Assembly: GCA_900317905.1 (NCBI GenBank)
Contig: ONIN01000011.1
Location: 1-64,000 of the forward strand
Direction: 5' to 3'
Length of the DNA: 64,000 bases
DNA from: an uncultured Eubacteriales bacterium
Lineage (GTDB): Bacteria; Bacillota; Clostridia; Oscillospirales; Oscillospiraceae
A program made the position numbers and the translations under genes. Shown piece after piece: positions 25,837 to 41,373 of this stretch. The notes under the pieces were generated by a model. That model had not been told where the DNA came from and ran no database searches. It worked only from the letters and a program-made list of their open reading frames with translations. Each line of letters opens with the position of its first letter. The stretch's first letter is position 1.

Positions 25837-26693
25837 GGCGTATCCCCCCAAACTTCTTCTTTCAACAGATTCACGGCCCGCTGATCCGGCGTGCAGCGAA
25901 GCATCCGGACCGGAACCTCCGCGCAAAGCCGTGAGATAATGGATATGACGCTGGAATGGGCCAAAGTGTTCCAGCGCGGCAGAATACTTTCGGAATAAAT
26001 CAGGCGGAAGGCCTCTGCAGGCTTGAGCGTCTCCACGGTGTTCTCCGGCGCCTGCCGCAAAACGACAATGGAGCGGATGGGCGCAAACTCGTTGCGGAAG
26101 ATCTGGCTGCTGCCGGCAAAGGGGGCGCCGTAGGCCACCCAGCGGCCGTCCATCCGGCGGATCAGACTGCGGTCGCCGTTGAGAATGTCAGCGTGTTCGA
26201 ACCGCTCCCACAGATCCGCCTGCGTGCTCTTCCCGGTGCCGGATGGGGCAGTGAACAAGATCCCATCTCCCCGATAGCGCACCAGAGAACTGTGCAGGCT
26301 CACGATGCCCTTGGCCGCGAGGGTGATCTCCAGCTCTGAGACGTCCAGCAGCTGCGCCATCCGGTGAAGGGCGTCGGTACGATCCGGGTAGATCCACCCG
26401 CGCACCGTTGTCGGATCCGTGTCCGAAAGCCTCACGCAGGCGCAGGGCCTGGTGGTGACCATCGGCGTTCGCTCCACCAGATAGCCGCCCTCAGTCTCAT
26501 AGACCCGGGGCTCACGATCCTTCAGCAGACGGCCGTATTCCGCGGGACGCCCGAGGGTATAGGTGATGTTGCAGTCTGCCGACCCCGGCTGGGTGAGGAA
26601 TGGGGCGCAGCTGTCCTCCACCTCCAGCTCGATGGGGGAGGAGACGCGCCAGCGCAGCCCGGCGATCTGCAGATGATAAACAAACTCGTCCAT
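25833..26693 (-). CDS. HPr kinase/phosphorylase-like (HprK-fold) P-loop protein
   Basis: A 286-residue protein. The C-terminal half resembles the HPr kinase/PEP-carboxykinase fold: SLHSSLVRYRGDGILFTAPSGTGKST (Walker A near residue 150), LNGDRSLIRR, and YGAPFAGSSQIFRN. It lacks the N-terminal DRTGG domain of true HprK and the genome context of HPr. HprK-like proteins of this sort recur beside radical SAM/SPASM enzymes in peptide-modification cassettes (for example the ScmC-like kinase proteins); their reaction is not well defined. First gene of a three-gene operon behind a strong promoter. AGGAGC lies 6 nt before the ATG. Confidence 0.75.
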   Translation of the reverse strand: MDEFVYHLQIAGLRWRVSSPIELEVEDSCAPFLTQPGSADCNITYTLGRPAEYGRLLKDREPRVYETEGGYLVERTPMVTTRPCACVRLSDTDPTTVRGWIYPDRTDALHRMAQLLDVSELEITLAAKGIVSLHSSLVRYRGDGILFTAPSGTGKSTQADLWERFEHADILNGDRSLIRRMDGRWVAYGAPFAGSSQIFRNEFAPIRSIVVLRQAPENTVETLKPAEAFRLIYSESILPRWNTLAHSSVISIISRLCAEVPVRMLRCTPDQRAVNLLKEEVWGDTP

Positions 26694-26730
26694 AGGCGCT
26701 CCTGATCATTCGATAAAAAAGCAATTTTAT

Positions 26731-26759
26731 ATTATAATCGAAAACCTTTGAAGTTTCAA
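26731..26759 (-). promoter_or_regulatory. promoter of the HPrK-like/SPASM operon
   Basis: On the minus strand TTGAAA (26759-26754), 17 nt, TATAAT (26736-26731). The leader is only about 30 nt, so no hidden precursor-peptide gene lies between promoter and first gene. Confidence 0.75.
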
Positions 26760-26771
26760 GCATAAAACGGC

Positions 26772-26816
26772 CAAAAAAACGATAACCTCACCGGGAACTT
26801 TTCGGTGAGGTTATCG
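26772..26816 (-). terminator. terminator of the flavodoxin-like gene
   Basis: Arms CGATAACCTCACCG and CGGTGAGGTTATCG with a 9-nt loop, then TTTTTTT on the minus strand. Confidence 0.9.
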
Positions 26817-26829
26817 TATTACAGATCAA

Positions 26830-27372
26830 TCAGTCGATGGGCTCGTACCACTTCATGACGTCCAGAGGATTGCGGTTGGCCTTCTCCCACTCGACGACGT
26901 CTTCCACATCCCAGCAGGGGGGCTCGCCCTTGCCGGTCTGGGCCATCTTCAGCGTGGCCTGCTCCGCCTCGGTCAGGTTGCCCTTGGCAGCCAGTCTGGA
27001 GGCGATCTCCTTACATTTGACCTTCATGATGAGCTTGAAGGGCAGCGGCAGACGGCCGATATCGAAGCGGCCCTGCTTCACAAAGACCTTCACGCCGGCC
27101 AGATCGTTCTGACGGGCGCAGGTTTCCACAGAGCTGGGATAGACCGGGCTCATGCCGACCTGCACGACAGCCTTGACATTATAATCCTTGCGGACCTTGC
27201 TCAGACCCACGACTTTGCCGGCCAGAGCCCAGCCGACATAGATGACTTCCATGCCCTTGGGCAGCTTCAGACCCTTGACGGAGTAGCAGGGAATCGCGAG
27301 CTTGCGGGACATCTCTCTGGCAAGAATCTCGCAGGAACCGGTGGTGGAACTGTAGATGATCGCGCTGATCAT
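26830..27372 (-). CDS. flavodoxin-like protein
   Basis: A 180-residue protein opening with MISAIIYSSTTGSCEILAREM, the phosphate-binding loop of flavodoxin-fold proteins (S/T-x-T-G). The middle part (VIYVGWALAGKVVGL) fits a second FMN-binding loop. The C-terminal 40 residues are charged and not typical. Electron carrier or flavin-dependent oxidoreductase accessory; the partner is unknown. The ATG at 27372 follows GGGAAAGGGG; longer in-frame starts have no RBS and cross the promoter. Single-gene transcript between its own promoter and terminator. Confidence 0.75.
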   Translation of the reverse strand: MISAIIYSSTTGSCEILAREMSRKLAIPCYSVKGLKLPKGMEVIYVGWALAGKVVGLSKVRKDYNVKAVVQVGMSPVYPSSVETCARQNDLAGVKVFVKQGRFDIGRLPLPFKLIMKVKCKEIASRLAAKGNLTEAEQATLKMAQTGKGEPPCWDVEDVVEWEKANRNPLDVMKWYEPID

Positions 27373-27446
27373 TGAAAAAACCCCTTTCCCATATTCGGGA
27401 TACGCCGACGGCATACCCCTAACTTTCCATAAAATCGGATGCTATT

Positions 27447-27475
27447 ATCATACCTGTAATTGTGCGAATTGTCAA
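27447..27475 (-). promoter_or_regulatory. promoter of the flavodoxin-like gene
   Basis: On the minus strand TTGACA (27475-27470), 17 nt, TATGAT (27452-27447). Confidence 0.8.
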
Positions 27476-27529
27476 TTACAATTTGCGATTTTTACAGCAT
27501 TGTAAAAGAAATGTCAGAGATTTTTCACT

Positions 27530-27558
27530 TGCAAGCGACGTTCCTGCGCGCTATAATA
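27530..27558 (+). promoter_or_regulatory. promoter of the membrane kinase gene
   Basis: TTGCAA (27530-27535), 17 nt, TATAAT (27553-27558), leader about 45 nt. Confidence 0.75.
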
Positions 27559-27609
27559 TAGAATGATATTTTATCGAATGATCGCTTTCTTCGGAAGGGT
27601 GGAACAATT

Positions 27610-29682
27610 ATGAATGAATTGCCTGAATTCAACGGCTGGCAGGGTACCCGTGCTCTGGGCGCGGGCCGCTGCGGCGAAACCTTTGAAATCGAACGGGATG
27701 ACGGCTTCGGCGCTGCCGAGCACGGCGCGCTGAAGCTCATCAGCATCGAGGCCACCAGCGACGCCGAGGAGACCGCCCGTCTCCGCAGCCAGCTGGAGAA
27801 CATGAGCCGTGTGCTCCGTGCTTCGGAGTCCATGAGCGACAGCAAAAACATCTTGCCCTGGCGGGATCACGCCATCCGCCGCTATGCCGACGGCAGCGGC
27901 TGGGAGATCAGTCTCAGAACCGATCTGGCCGTGCCGCTGGAGCGCTACATCCGCTCCCACACCTATGGGGAGACCGACGTGGCCCGCATCGGCGCCGGGG
28001 TCTGCAATGCGCTGGTCCTCTGCCGGGACCGGGGCATCGTCCACGGCGACGTGAAGCCGGAGAACATCTTCGTCAGCGGCGGCAACTTTGAGGGCTCCCT
28101 GGACGTCCGTCTGGGCGACTTCGGCATGTCCGCCCTGGTGCAGGACGCCGCCGGTGACTTCGCGGCTCCCGAGGTGCTCTGCGGGGAGGCTCCCAGTGCC
28201 GAGAACGACGTGTACTCCGTGGGCATGGTGCTCTACTGGATGCTCAACGACCGCCGGATCCCCTTCGCGCCGCTGCCCCCCGAGGGCGTGAGCGGCTCGG
28301 ATCTGGCCATCGCAAGAGATATGCGCCTGAGAGGCGACCCGATGCCCAAGCCCCTGCACGGCAGTGCGGCGCTGCAGACGGTCATCATGAAGGCCATCTC
28401 CGACCAGCCCGCCGATCGGTATCCGACCGCCGAGGCCCTCCGCGACGCGCTGCTGAACGCGGTGCATCGCCCCTCTGCCGCAGCAGCGTCCGCTGCCGCA
28501 GCCGGTGCGGCTGTTGTGGCGGGGACCGGGGCTGCCGCTTCCAAGCCCGCCAAGGCTCCCAAGCTGAATAAGACCAAGCCCGCCAAGGCCGACAAGCCCG
28601 TGGTGGAAGAGGACGAGGACGACGGTGAGGCCACCGGCGGCAAGGGTCTGAAGATTGCCGCCTGGGTCATCGGCGCCATCGCCGGTATCGCCCTGATCGC
28701 CCTGCTGGCCTCCGTGCTCTTCGGCGGCGGCAGCAAGAAGGTGGAGGACACCTTCACCCTGACCCTGTCTCTGGATGAAGCCGAGATCGCTCCGGACGAG
28801 ACCCTGAAGCTCATTGCCGAGCTCCGCGACCAGAACGACAACAAGGTCACCAACCCGGACATCACCTGGCGCAGCAGCAACAGCCGCATCGCCGAGGTGG
28901 ATGACAAGGGCATTGTCACCGCCGGCGACGAAGGCACCGCCAAGATCACCGCCGAGTGCGAGGGTCAGACCGCCGAGTGCAAGGTCACCGTCACCAAGGA
29001 CGCCATCAAGATCACCAACGTGGAGCTGGATACCACCACCGCCGAGATGAAGGTGGGCGAGGAGCTGACCCTGAACGTGAAGCTCACCCCCGAGGACGCC
29101 AAGGATGACAACATCAAGTGGTCCAGCAGCTTCACCCGCGTCGCCACCGTGAAGGACGGCGTCGTCAAGGCTGTGGGCCCCGGCGAGACCACCATCACCG
29201 CCAGAGCCAACGGCCACTCCGCCACCTGCAAGGTCACCGTCAAGCCCACCGCCGAGATCCGCAGCGTCAGCTGCCCGACGGGAAGCGTATCCCTGTCCAA
29301 CACCGGCGCCTCCGCCACCGTCACCTTCACCGTGACCGGCTCCGATCTGGGCACCGTGGCCAACTCCGCCAAGGTCTACCCGGTGGACGGCAGCATTGTC
29401 CAGGTGGGCGCCCTCCAGCGCTCCGCCGGCACCAATGCCGATACCTACACCGTGACCCTCACCGGTCTGGCCGAGGGCGCCACCACCGTGGCCTTTGAGA
29501 TCACCGACGCCAACGGCGTGGCCCATTCCGCCACCTGCTCCGTGGTAGTCAGCGTCCCCGCGACCCCGACCCCCGAGCAGCCTACCACCGTGCCCACCGC
29601 CGCTCCTACCGTTGAGCCCACTGCGGAACCCACCGAGGACACCACCGCCCCCGAAACCGAGCCCAACGATGCAGGCGAATAA
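27610..29682 (+). CDS. transmembrane Ser/Thr protein kinase with Big2/Ig-like ectodomain
   Basis: A 690-residue protein. An N-terminal eukaryotic-like kinase domain (about 1-290) has a Gly-rich loop (LGAGRCGETF), a VAIK-type Lys (ALKLI), catalytic loop HGDVKPENI, the DFG (GDFGMS) and an APE motif (AAPEV). The catalytic Arg of HRD is Gly, so it is a non-RD kinase with no need for activation-loop phosphorylation. An Ala/Lys/Pro-rich linker leads to one membrane helix (about 352-376) and two or three Ig-like/Big2 repeats outside (WRSSNSRIAEVDDKGIVTA; WSSSFTRVATVKDG), then a Thr/Pro tail. This replaces the PASTA repeats of PrkC, suggesting binding of a surface ligand other than muropeptides. Monocistronic. 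Confidence 0.88.
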   Translation: MNELPEFNGWQGTRALGAGRCGETFEIERDDGFGAAEHGALKLISIEATSDAEETARLRSQLENMSRVLRASESMSDSKNILPWRDHAIRRYADGSGWEISLRTDLAVPLERYIRSHTYGETDVARIGAGVCNALVLCRDRGIVHGDVKPENIFVSGGNFEGSLDVRLGDFGMSALVQDAAGDFAAPEVLCGEAPSAENDVYSVGMVLYWMLNDRRIPFAPLPPEGVSGSDLAIARDMRLRGDPMPKPLHGSAALQTVIMKAISDQPADRYPTAEALRDALLNAVHRPSAAAASAAAAGAAVVAGTGAAASKPAKAPKLNKTKPAKADKPVVEEDEDDGEATGGKGLKIAAWVIGAIAGIALIALLASVLFGGGSKKVEDTFTLTLSLDEAEIAPDETLKLIAELRDQNDNKVTNPDITWRSSNSRIAEVDDKGIVTAGDEGTAKITAECEGQTAECKVTVTKDAIKITNVELDTTTAEMKVGEELTLNVKLTPEDAKDDNIKWSSSFTRVATVKDGVVKAVGPGETTITARANGHSATCKVTVKPTAEIRSVSCPTGSVSLSNTGASATVTFTVTGSDLGTVANSAKVYPVDGSIVQVGALQRSAGTNADTYTVTLTGLAEGATTVAFEITDANGVAHSATCSVVVSVPATPTPEQPTTVPTAAPTVEPTAEPTEDTTAPETEPNDAGE

Positions 29683-29702
29683 GCAAAATCAATCCAAACC
29701 AT

Positions 29703-29738
29703 CCGCCCCGGCAGAATCCTCTGCCGGGGCGGGTTTTT
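29703..29738 (+). terminator. terminator of the membrane kinase gene
   Basis: Arms CCGCCCCGGCAGA and TCTGCCGGGGCGG, then GTTTTT. Confidence 0.9.
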
Positions 29739-29782
29739 GTAATTATGATTTACATAATATATATTATGTAGATTATAAAAAA

Positions 29783-29856
29783 GTAGGGGAGGGGCTTGCC
29801 CCTCCCGCAGATTCAGCGTATTTGTACAAACGGGATGAGCAAGCCCCTCCCCTACG
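29783..29856. repeat. GTAGGGG-ended palindromic repeat, copy 2
   Basis: Same 74-bp architecture as copy 1: GTAGGGGAGGGGCTTGCC at the left end, the inverse at the right, and GATTCAGCGTATTTGT in the centre. The right inner arm has mutations (GATGAG for GAGGGG). It sits between two terminators. Confidence 0.85.
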
Positions 29857-29865
29857 AATGAAAAT

Positions 29866-29899
29866 GAACCCCCCTCCGCCATTCCAGCGGAAGGGGTTC
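29866..29899 (-). terminator. terminator of the Nudix gene / operon 29905-33453
   Basis: Arms AACCCCCCTCCGC and GCGGAAGGGGTT (with G-T pairs); the minus strand continues CATTTTCATT. Confidence 0.65.
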
Positions 29900-29904
29900 C
29901 TGTT

Positions 29905-30426
29905 TCAAAACGGAAAGTGATACACGCCGCCGTCGAGGTAGCCCAGGAGGAACGCCTCGGCGAGAGTGCCGTGGCGGATGTTCTCTCTGGCCTCCTCGGG
30001 GGTGAACCAGCGGCAGTTCTGCACCTCGTAGTTGGTCTTGGGCGCTTCGTCCTTCACGGTGACGGTGAAGTTCAGCATCAGGGTGTTGGTGCGGGGGTAG
30101 TAGCGGCTGTGGCGGAACTGCTCCGAAGTCACGGTGAGACCCACTTCCTCCAGCACCTCCCGGCGGGCGGTCTCCTCGGCCTCCTCGCCCTGCATCACAT
30201 AGCCGGCCACAAACACGTAGCCCTCGCCCTTGGGCGGCTTGATCAGCAGGATCTTGTCCTTTGTTTCATTCAGAACGATCATGCTGACGGCGGTGTTGAA
30301 CACCGGCCAGCGGAAGCTTTCGCAGCCGTCGCACCAGGGCACCATCCCGGCGTCCTCGCCGTCGTGGCCCTCGTGATATTTCATGCGGAGTTTGGTGCCG
30401 CACTGCATGCAGTAATTCATGTCCAT
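29905..30426 (-). CDS. Nudix hydrolase with N-terminal zinc ribbon (NudC-like)
   Basis: A 173-residue protein. CMQCG...CDGC (residues 6-35) forms a zinc ribbon as in NAD+/RNA-decapping NudC proteins, and a complete Nudix box follows (GYVMQGEEAEETARREVLEEVGL, residues 75-97). Likely cleaves NADH or a related dinucleotide; the SQPWPFPxS substrate motif of classic NudC is not seen, so specificity is open. Last gene of a four-gene coupled operon; it starts 2 nt after the RluA-type stop with GGGGG 7 nt before the ATG. Confidence 0.88.
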   Translation of the reverse strand: MDMNYCMQCGTKLRMKYHEGHDGEDAGMVPWCDGCESFRWPVFNTAVSMIVLNETKDKILLIKPPKGEGYVFVAGYVMQGEEAEETARREVLEEVGLTVTSEQFRHSRYYPRTNTLMLNFTVTVKDEAPKTNYEVQNCRWFTPEEARENIRHGTLAEAFLLGYLDGGVYHFPF

Positions 30427-30428
30427 GT

Positions 30429-31403
30429 TCAGTCCCCCAATTTCACGCCCGGAAAATACTTCTCCACGAAGGGGACGCTCTCCACCATGAAGGTTTTGCC
30501 TCTGAGATACTCCAGAATCCCGGCGTCGGTGGGGAAGGCGAACTCCAGCTTATAGGAATAGAGGTTCTGCCCCTTCTCCCCGTAGGCGTGGTTCACCCGC
30601 TCCTTGCCGTATTTGCCGTCCCCGAGGAGGGGCCAGCCGGCGTCGGCCATCTGGGCGCGGATCTGGTGGGTGCGTCCGGTGAGCAGCCGGCATTCCACCA
30701 GACTCAGGGAGCCCTTGGTCTTGATGGTGCGGTACTCGGTGACGGCGGTCTTGGCACCGGGCTCGCTCTTTTTCTTCACGAAGACCTGATTCTTCTCTGC
30801 GTCCTTGAAGAGATAGCCCTCCAGCTTGCCCTTGGGCGGCGTGGGCTTGCCGTGGACGCAGCAGAGGTAGTATTTCTCGATCTCCCGCTCCTTGATCTTG
30901 TCGTTCAGGATCCTGAGCGCCTCGGCGTTTTTCGCCGCGATGACGATGCCGCCGGTGTTCCGGTCGATCCGGTTGCAGAGGGCGGGGGCGAAGCTGTTCT
31001 CCGCCTTGGGGTCCCACTCGCCTTTCAGCCGCAGATAGGCCTGGATGTTGGCGATCAGGGTGTTCCAGCTCCAGTCTCCGGCACTGTGGCAGAGGACGCC
31101 GGGCTTCTTGTCGGCCAGGAGGATGTTCTCATCCTCATAGACGATGTCCAGCCGGGGCGTGGAGATCTTCAGATGGGCGTTGTGCTCGGCGGGCTTTTCG
31201 AAAAACTCGTCGTTGATGTAGAGGGTCAGCTCGTCTCCGGCGTTGACGCGGGTGTCCCGCTTGACCCCCTTGCCGTTGACCTTGATCCGCTTCAGGCGGA
31301 TGTATTTCTGTAACAGCGACTCCGGCAGCAGGGGAACGGCCTTGCCCACAAAGCGGTCCAGCCGCTGGCCGGCGTCATTTTTTCCGACGGTGATGGTTTT
31401 CAT
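30429..31403 (-). CDS. RluA-family pseudouridine synthase
   Basis: A 324-residue enzyme that isomerises uridine in rRNA or tRNA. An S4 RNA-binding domain (about 10-70, LDRFVGKAVPLLPESLLQKYIRLKRIKVNG) precedes the catalytic core with NRIDRNTGG (catalytic Asp) and LLTGRTHQIRAQM. Family-typical length for RluD/RluC-like proteins; which uridine is modified cannot be told. The start overlaps the hydrolase stop by 4 nt (ATGA). Confidence 0.93.
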   Translation of the reverse strand: MKTITVGKNDAGQRLDRFVGKAVPLLPESLLQKYIRLKRIKVNGKGVKRDTRVNAGDELTLYINDEFFEKPAEHNAHLKISTPRLDIVYEDENILLADKKPGVLCHSAGDWSWNTLIANIQAYLRLKGEWDPKAENSFAPALCNRIDRNTGGIVIAAKNAEALRILNDKIKEREIEKYYLCCVHGKPTPPKGKLEGYLFKDAEKNQVFVKKKSEPGAKTAVTEYRTIKTKGSLSLVECRLLTGRTHQIRAQMADAGWPLLGDGKYGKERVNHAYGEKGQNLYSYKLEFAFPTDAGILEYLRGKTFMVESVPFVEKYFPGVKLGD

Positions 31404-32161
31404 AGATGCAAAAGCTCCAAAGTGATCTCTCGAATGGCCCGCTCGGCCTCGGGGACGTCCGCCTGGTTGAAGGTGTAGCAGACGACGAAGGGGTGCTCCG
31501 GCGCGTATACCAGGCCCACGTCGTTGGTGATGCCCTCGTCCTCGCCGGTCTTGTTCATGCAGGGAATGCGCTTCGGCAGATAGCCGCGGATCTTGTGCTT
31601 GATCTGCTGCTTCTGGAGGATGGTTTCCATCTGCATGCTGATCTCCTCGCTCATGTATTCATGGCGCCAGATCCGCTCCAGCAGCGTGCCCATCTCACAG
31701 GGCGTCACGCGGTTTTCCTTGCCCTGGGCAGAGGCTTCCGGATCGAAGAGAAACCGCTCGATGTGACTCTGCTTCAGGCCAATTTCCTTAAACTGTGCAT
31801 TCAGGAAATCAATGCCGAAATGCCGGATGAACATGTTGGTGGCGGTGTTGTCGGAGAGGGTGATCATCAGCGCGCAGAGGGTGCCGATCTCCACCTCGAA
31901 ATCGCCGGAGAAAAACTGCAGTGCCCCGCAGGAGGGCTTCTTCTCCCAGTCGTGGCAGGTGAGCTTATCCGTCAGGCGCAATTTCCCCTCGTGGCACAGC
32001 TTCATGATGACCGCGTACATGGGCAGCTTGATGACGCTGGCGGACTCGAAGAGGTCATTCTCGTTCAGGCCGAAGCTTTCTCCGGTGACGAGGTTTTTGT
32101 AATAGAATCCCGCCTTGCCGGGAACGGCGTTCAAGCGGTTTAAGATCTGTTCTCTGTCCAT
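31400..32161 (-). CDS. class A beta-lactamase-fold serine hydrolase
   Basis: About 253 residues. It keeps the SxxK (SVIK near residue 42), SDN (LSDNTATN) and KTG (NKTGEDEG) motifs of penicillin-interacting serine hydrolases. There is no signal peptide, so it is not an obvious secreted lactamase; an intracellular or peptide-related hydrolase is more likely. ATG 32161 is favoured because GGAGG lies 6 nt before it; ATG 32176 overlaps the upstream stop and has no site. Antibiotic resistance should not be assumed. Confidence 0.82.
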   Translation of the reverse strand: MDREQILNRLNAVPGKAGFYYKNLVTGESFGLNENDLFESASVIKLPMYAVIMKLCHEGKLRLTDKLTCHDWEKKPSCGALQFFSGDFEVEIGTLCALMITLSDNTATNMFIRHFGIDFLNAQFKEIGLKQSHIERFLFDPEASAQGKENRVTPCEMGTLLERIWRHEYMSEEISMQMETILQKQQIKHKIRGYLPKRIPCMNKTGEDEGITNDVGLVYAPEHPFVVCYTFNQADVPEAERAIREITLELLHL

Positions 32162-32172
32162 GGATGCCTCCG

Positions 32173-33453
32173 TCATTTTGCCTTCTGGGGCTTCTTTTTC
32201 GTCGCGGGCTTCTTGGCCTGAGACGGTTTCTTCTTGGTGGATTTGGAGGGGGCGGCGGGCTTGCGGTTCAGCTCAAAATACAGCGCCACTGACAGCACCC
32301 CCATGGCGATGACCAGCGCCCAGGCACCCCAGTACATCAGCAACAGGTAGCGCATTTTTAAGTAGGCGTGGTAGCCAAGCAGGGAGGCAAACTCGCACAG
32401 CAGCGCCACGGGCATCAGCGGCAGCACCGCGCAGCCGGTGGCCAGAGACATCATGTCCGCGCCGAAGAAATACCGGTCGTGCATATGGGGCAGCAGGAAG
32501 GGGATCACGATCACCATCAGCGCCGCGCCCAGCAGCAGGGACTTGTCCGAGGCGGTCTTCCGCTTCTGGAGGAAGACGATGGCGATGAGCACCACCGCGA
32601 GCCCCGCCACCAAAATCGCCAGGGTGGAGGCCTGCTCCGTGTTGGTGATCTTGGAGAGGATGGCGAAGATGGAAGGGGAGTTGTAGTTCAGACCGTCGCC
32701 GATGCTGCCGGTCTCCTGGAGACCGATGGTCAGCGCGTCCCAGAGTCCCCGGCCCATCAGCACCGCCGGCAGCACCAGCACCACATTGATGACCGGGAAG
32801 GCGGCGAAGTGGTACCACTTCACCCGATCGGTGATCCAAAACAGCAGGAACACCGGGATGAAAAACACCGCCTGCAGCTTGAAGGCGAAGGCCGCACCGA
32901 TGCAGAGGACGCCCAGCCAGGGCTTCTTTGCCAGCACCAGATAAATGCTCAGCACCGAAAAGGCCACATAGATGCTGTCGCACTGGCCCCAGAGGGCGCC
33001 GTTGAGCACCACCGTGGGCCAGAAGAGGGTCAGAAAGAAAGCAACCAGCCGCCGCTCGGCGCTCTGGGTGAAGCGGCCCGCCAGCATCATCACCGACCAG
33101 GCCAGAACCACATCAAAAAAGATGCTCAGAAGCTTGATCAGATACAGATCCGGGGTGCTGCTCTGGCTGAACAGCGCCAGGAAGGTGAGGTAGGGGGCGT
33201 TGTAGTTGCCGATGCTCCCGGCCAGTCCCTGGAGCCCGCCGTTTTCACGGAAATAATCCACCCACTGGGAAAGGAAGTTCTGGTAGTCCAGCGTCTCGTA
33301 GCTGAGCATTTTTCCCCGGAGGAAAAAGGCCGCCGCCAGCAGAACTGCCGAGATCAGCACGTGCTTCGGCTCCTTCAGGACGCCGGAGAAAAACAGCAGC
33401 GCCAGCCCGAAAGCCGCCTCACAGATCAGTATTATGTAAACTAACGTGTCCAT
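32173..33453 (-). CDS. polytopic GT-C-fold glycosyltransferase-like membrane protein (GT87/DUF2029-type)
   Basis: About 426 residues with ten or more hydrophobic helices. After the first two helices comes a loop DYQNFLSQWVDYFRENGG, placed like the catalytic loop of polyprenyl-phosphate-dependent mannosyltransferases; WGQCDSIY and LPHMHDRYFFGAD also match this class. The C-terminal tail is Lys-rich (KSTKKKPSQAKKPATKKKP), presumably cytosolic. It probably adds a sugar from a lipid carrier to an envelope polymer. ATG 33453 follows GGAGG; in-frame codons upstream to 33504 have no RBS. First gene of the coupled operon down to the Nudix gene. Confidence 0.8.
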   Translation of the reverse strand: MDTLVYIILICEAAFGLALLFFSGVLKEPKHVLISAVLLAAAFFLRGKMLSYETLDYQNFLSQWVDYFRENGGLQGLAGSIGNYNAPYLTFLALFSQSSTPDLYLIKLLSIFFDVVLAWSVMMLAGRFTQSAERRLVAFFLTLFWPTVVLNGALWGQCDSIYVAFSVLSIYLVLAKKPWLGVLCIGAAFAFKLQAVFFIPVFLLFWITDRVKWYHFAAFPVINVVLVLPAVLMGRGLWDALTIGLQETGSIGDGLNYNSPSIFAILSKITNTEQASTLAILVAGLAVVLIAIVFLQKRKTASDKSLLLGAALMVIVIPFLLPHMHDRYFFGADMMSLATGCAVLPLMPVALLCEFASLLGYHAYLKMRYLLLMYWGAWALVIAMGVLSVALYFELNRKPAAPSKSTKKKPSQAKKPATKKKPQKAK

Positions 33454-33473
33454 AAACCCTCCAAATAAAGAAA

Positions 33474-33495
33474 GGGAGGAGACCCCGCTCCTCCC
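33474..33495 (-). promoter_or_regulatory. leader hairpin before the GT-C gene
   Basis: GGGAGGAG and CTCCTCCC arms (33474-33481, 33488-33495) followed on the minus strand by TTTCTTTATTT and then the GGAGG of the gene. It looks like a terminator or attenuator placed in the leader; a real attenuator would need an alternative fold that I did not find. Confidence 0.4.
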
Positions 33496-33544
33496 ACAAT
33501 TCAAAAATATCCATAAAAAAAGACCAATTCAGCCAAAACAAGCC

Positions 33545-33574
33545 TTGACAAGCGGGTGCCTGTCGTGATAAAAT
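33545..33574 (+). promoter_or_regulatory. promoter of rpoBC
   Basis: TTGACA (33545-33550), 18 nt, TAAAAT (33569-33574). The leader of about 160 nt to the rpoB start contains a hairpin ATCCTGT...ACAGGAT (near 33617-33642). Confidence 0.7.
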
Positions 33575-33739
33575 AACTTGCTATGTCTGTGAGCAGGGGA
33601 TAACACCCCACTCTTGATCCTGTCTGCATTGTACAGGATGTCACGGAAAAAAGCAATACCAACTCTGAAAGTTTTAGCAACCGTTCCGGGCGTCCAAAAG
33701 TGACGCCGCAAAATACGCCGAAGAAAAGGAGTGTTCGCA

Positions 33740-37486
<3,747 letters not shown>

Positions 37487-37500
37487 GAGGAGGAGCGCAC

Positions 37501-41256
<3,756 letters not shown>

Positions 41257-41264
41257 ATCAAACG

Positions 41265-41297
41265 AAAACCAGCCGTGAGCAATCGCGGCTGGTTTTT
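41265..41297 (+). terminator. terminator of rpoBC
   Basis: AAAACCAGCCG and CGGCTGGTTTTT arms with a short loop, closing the operon right after rpoC. Confidence 0.9.
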
Positions 41298-41319
41298 CTG
41301 TGTTTTTTTCGAAAAGGGC

Positions 41320-41350
41320 TTGACATTCCACCTGGTGGAAGGTGGATACT
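41320..41350 (+). promoter_or_regulatory. MerR-type promoter/operator before the YhfC-like gene
   Basis: TTGACA (41320-41325) and GATACT (41345-41350) are separated by 19 nt rather than 17. The spacer holds a perfect dyad TTCCACC-T-GGTGGAA (41326-41340). A 19-nt spacer with a centred palindrome is the hallmark of MerR-family activated promoters, which the regulator untwists. No merR gene lies nearby. Confidence 0.75.
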
Positions 41351-41373
41351 GGAGAAAAAGGAGGTGCGATCCC

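Noticed and set aside
27571-29526. 651-codon minus-strand frame opposite the kinase gene
   Set aside because: Shadow of the kinase gene; Gly/His/Val/Ala low-complexity protein with no motif.
31400-32161. Beta-lactamase (antibiotic resistance gene)
   Set aside because: The motifs fit the fold, but there is no signal peptide and the operon is of housekeeping type; resistance cannot be claimed.
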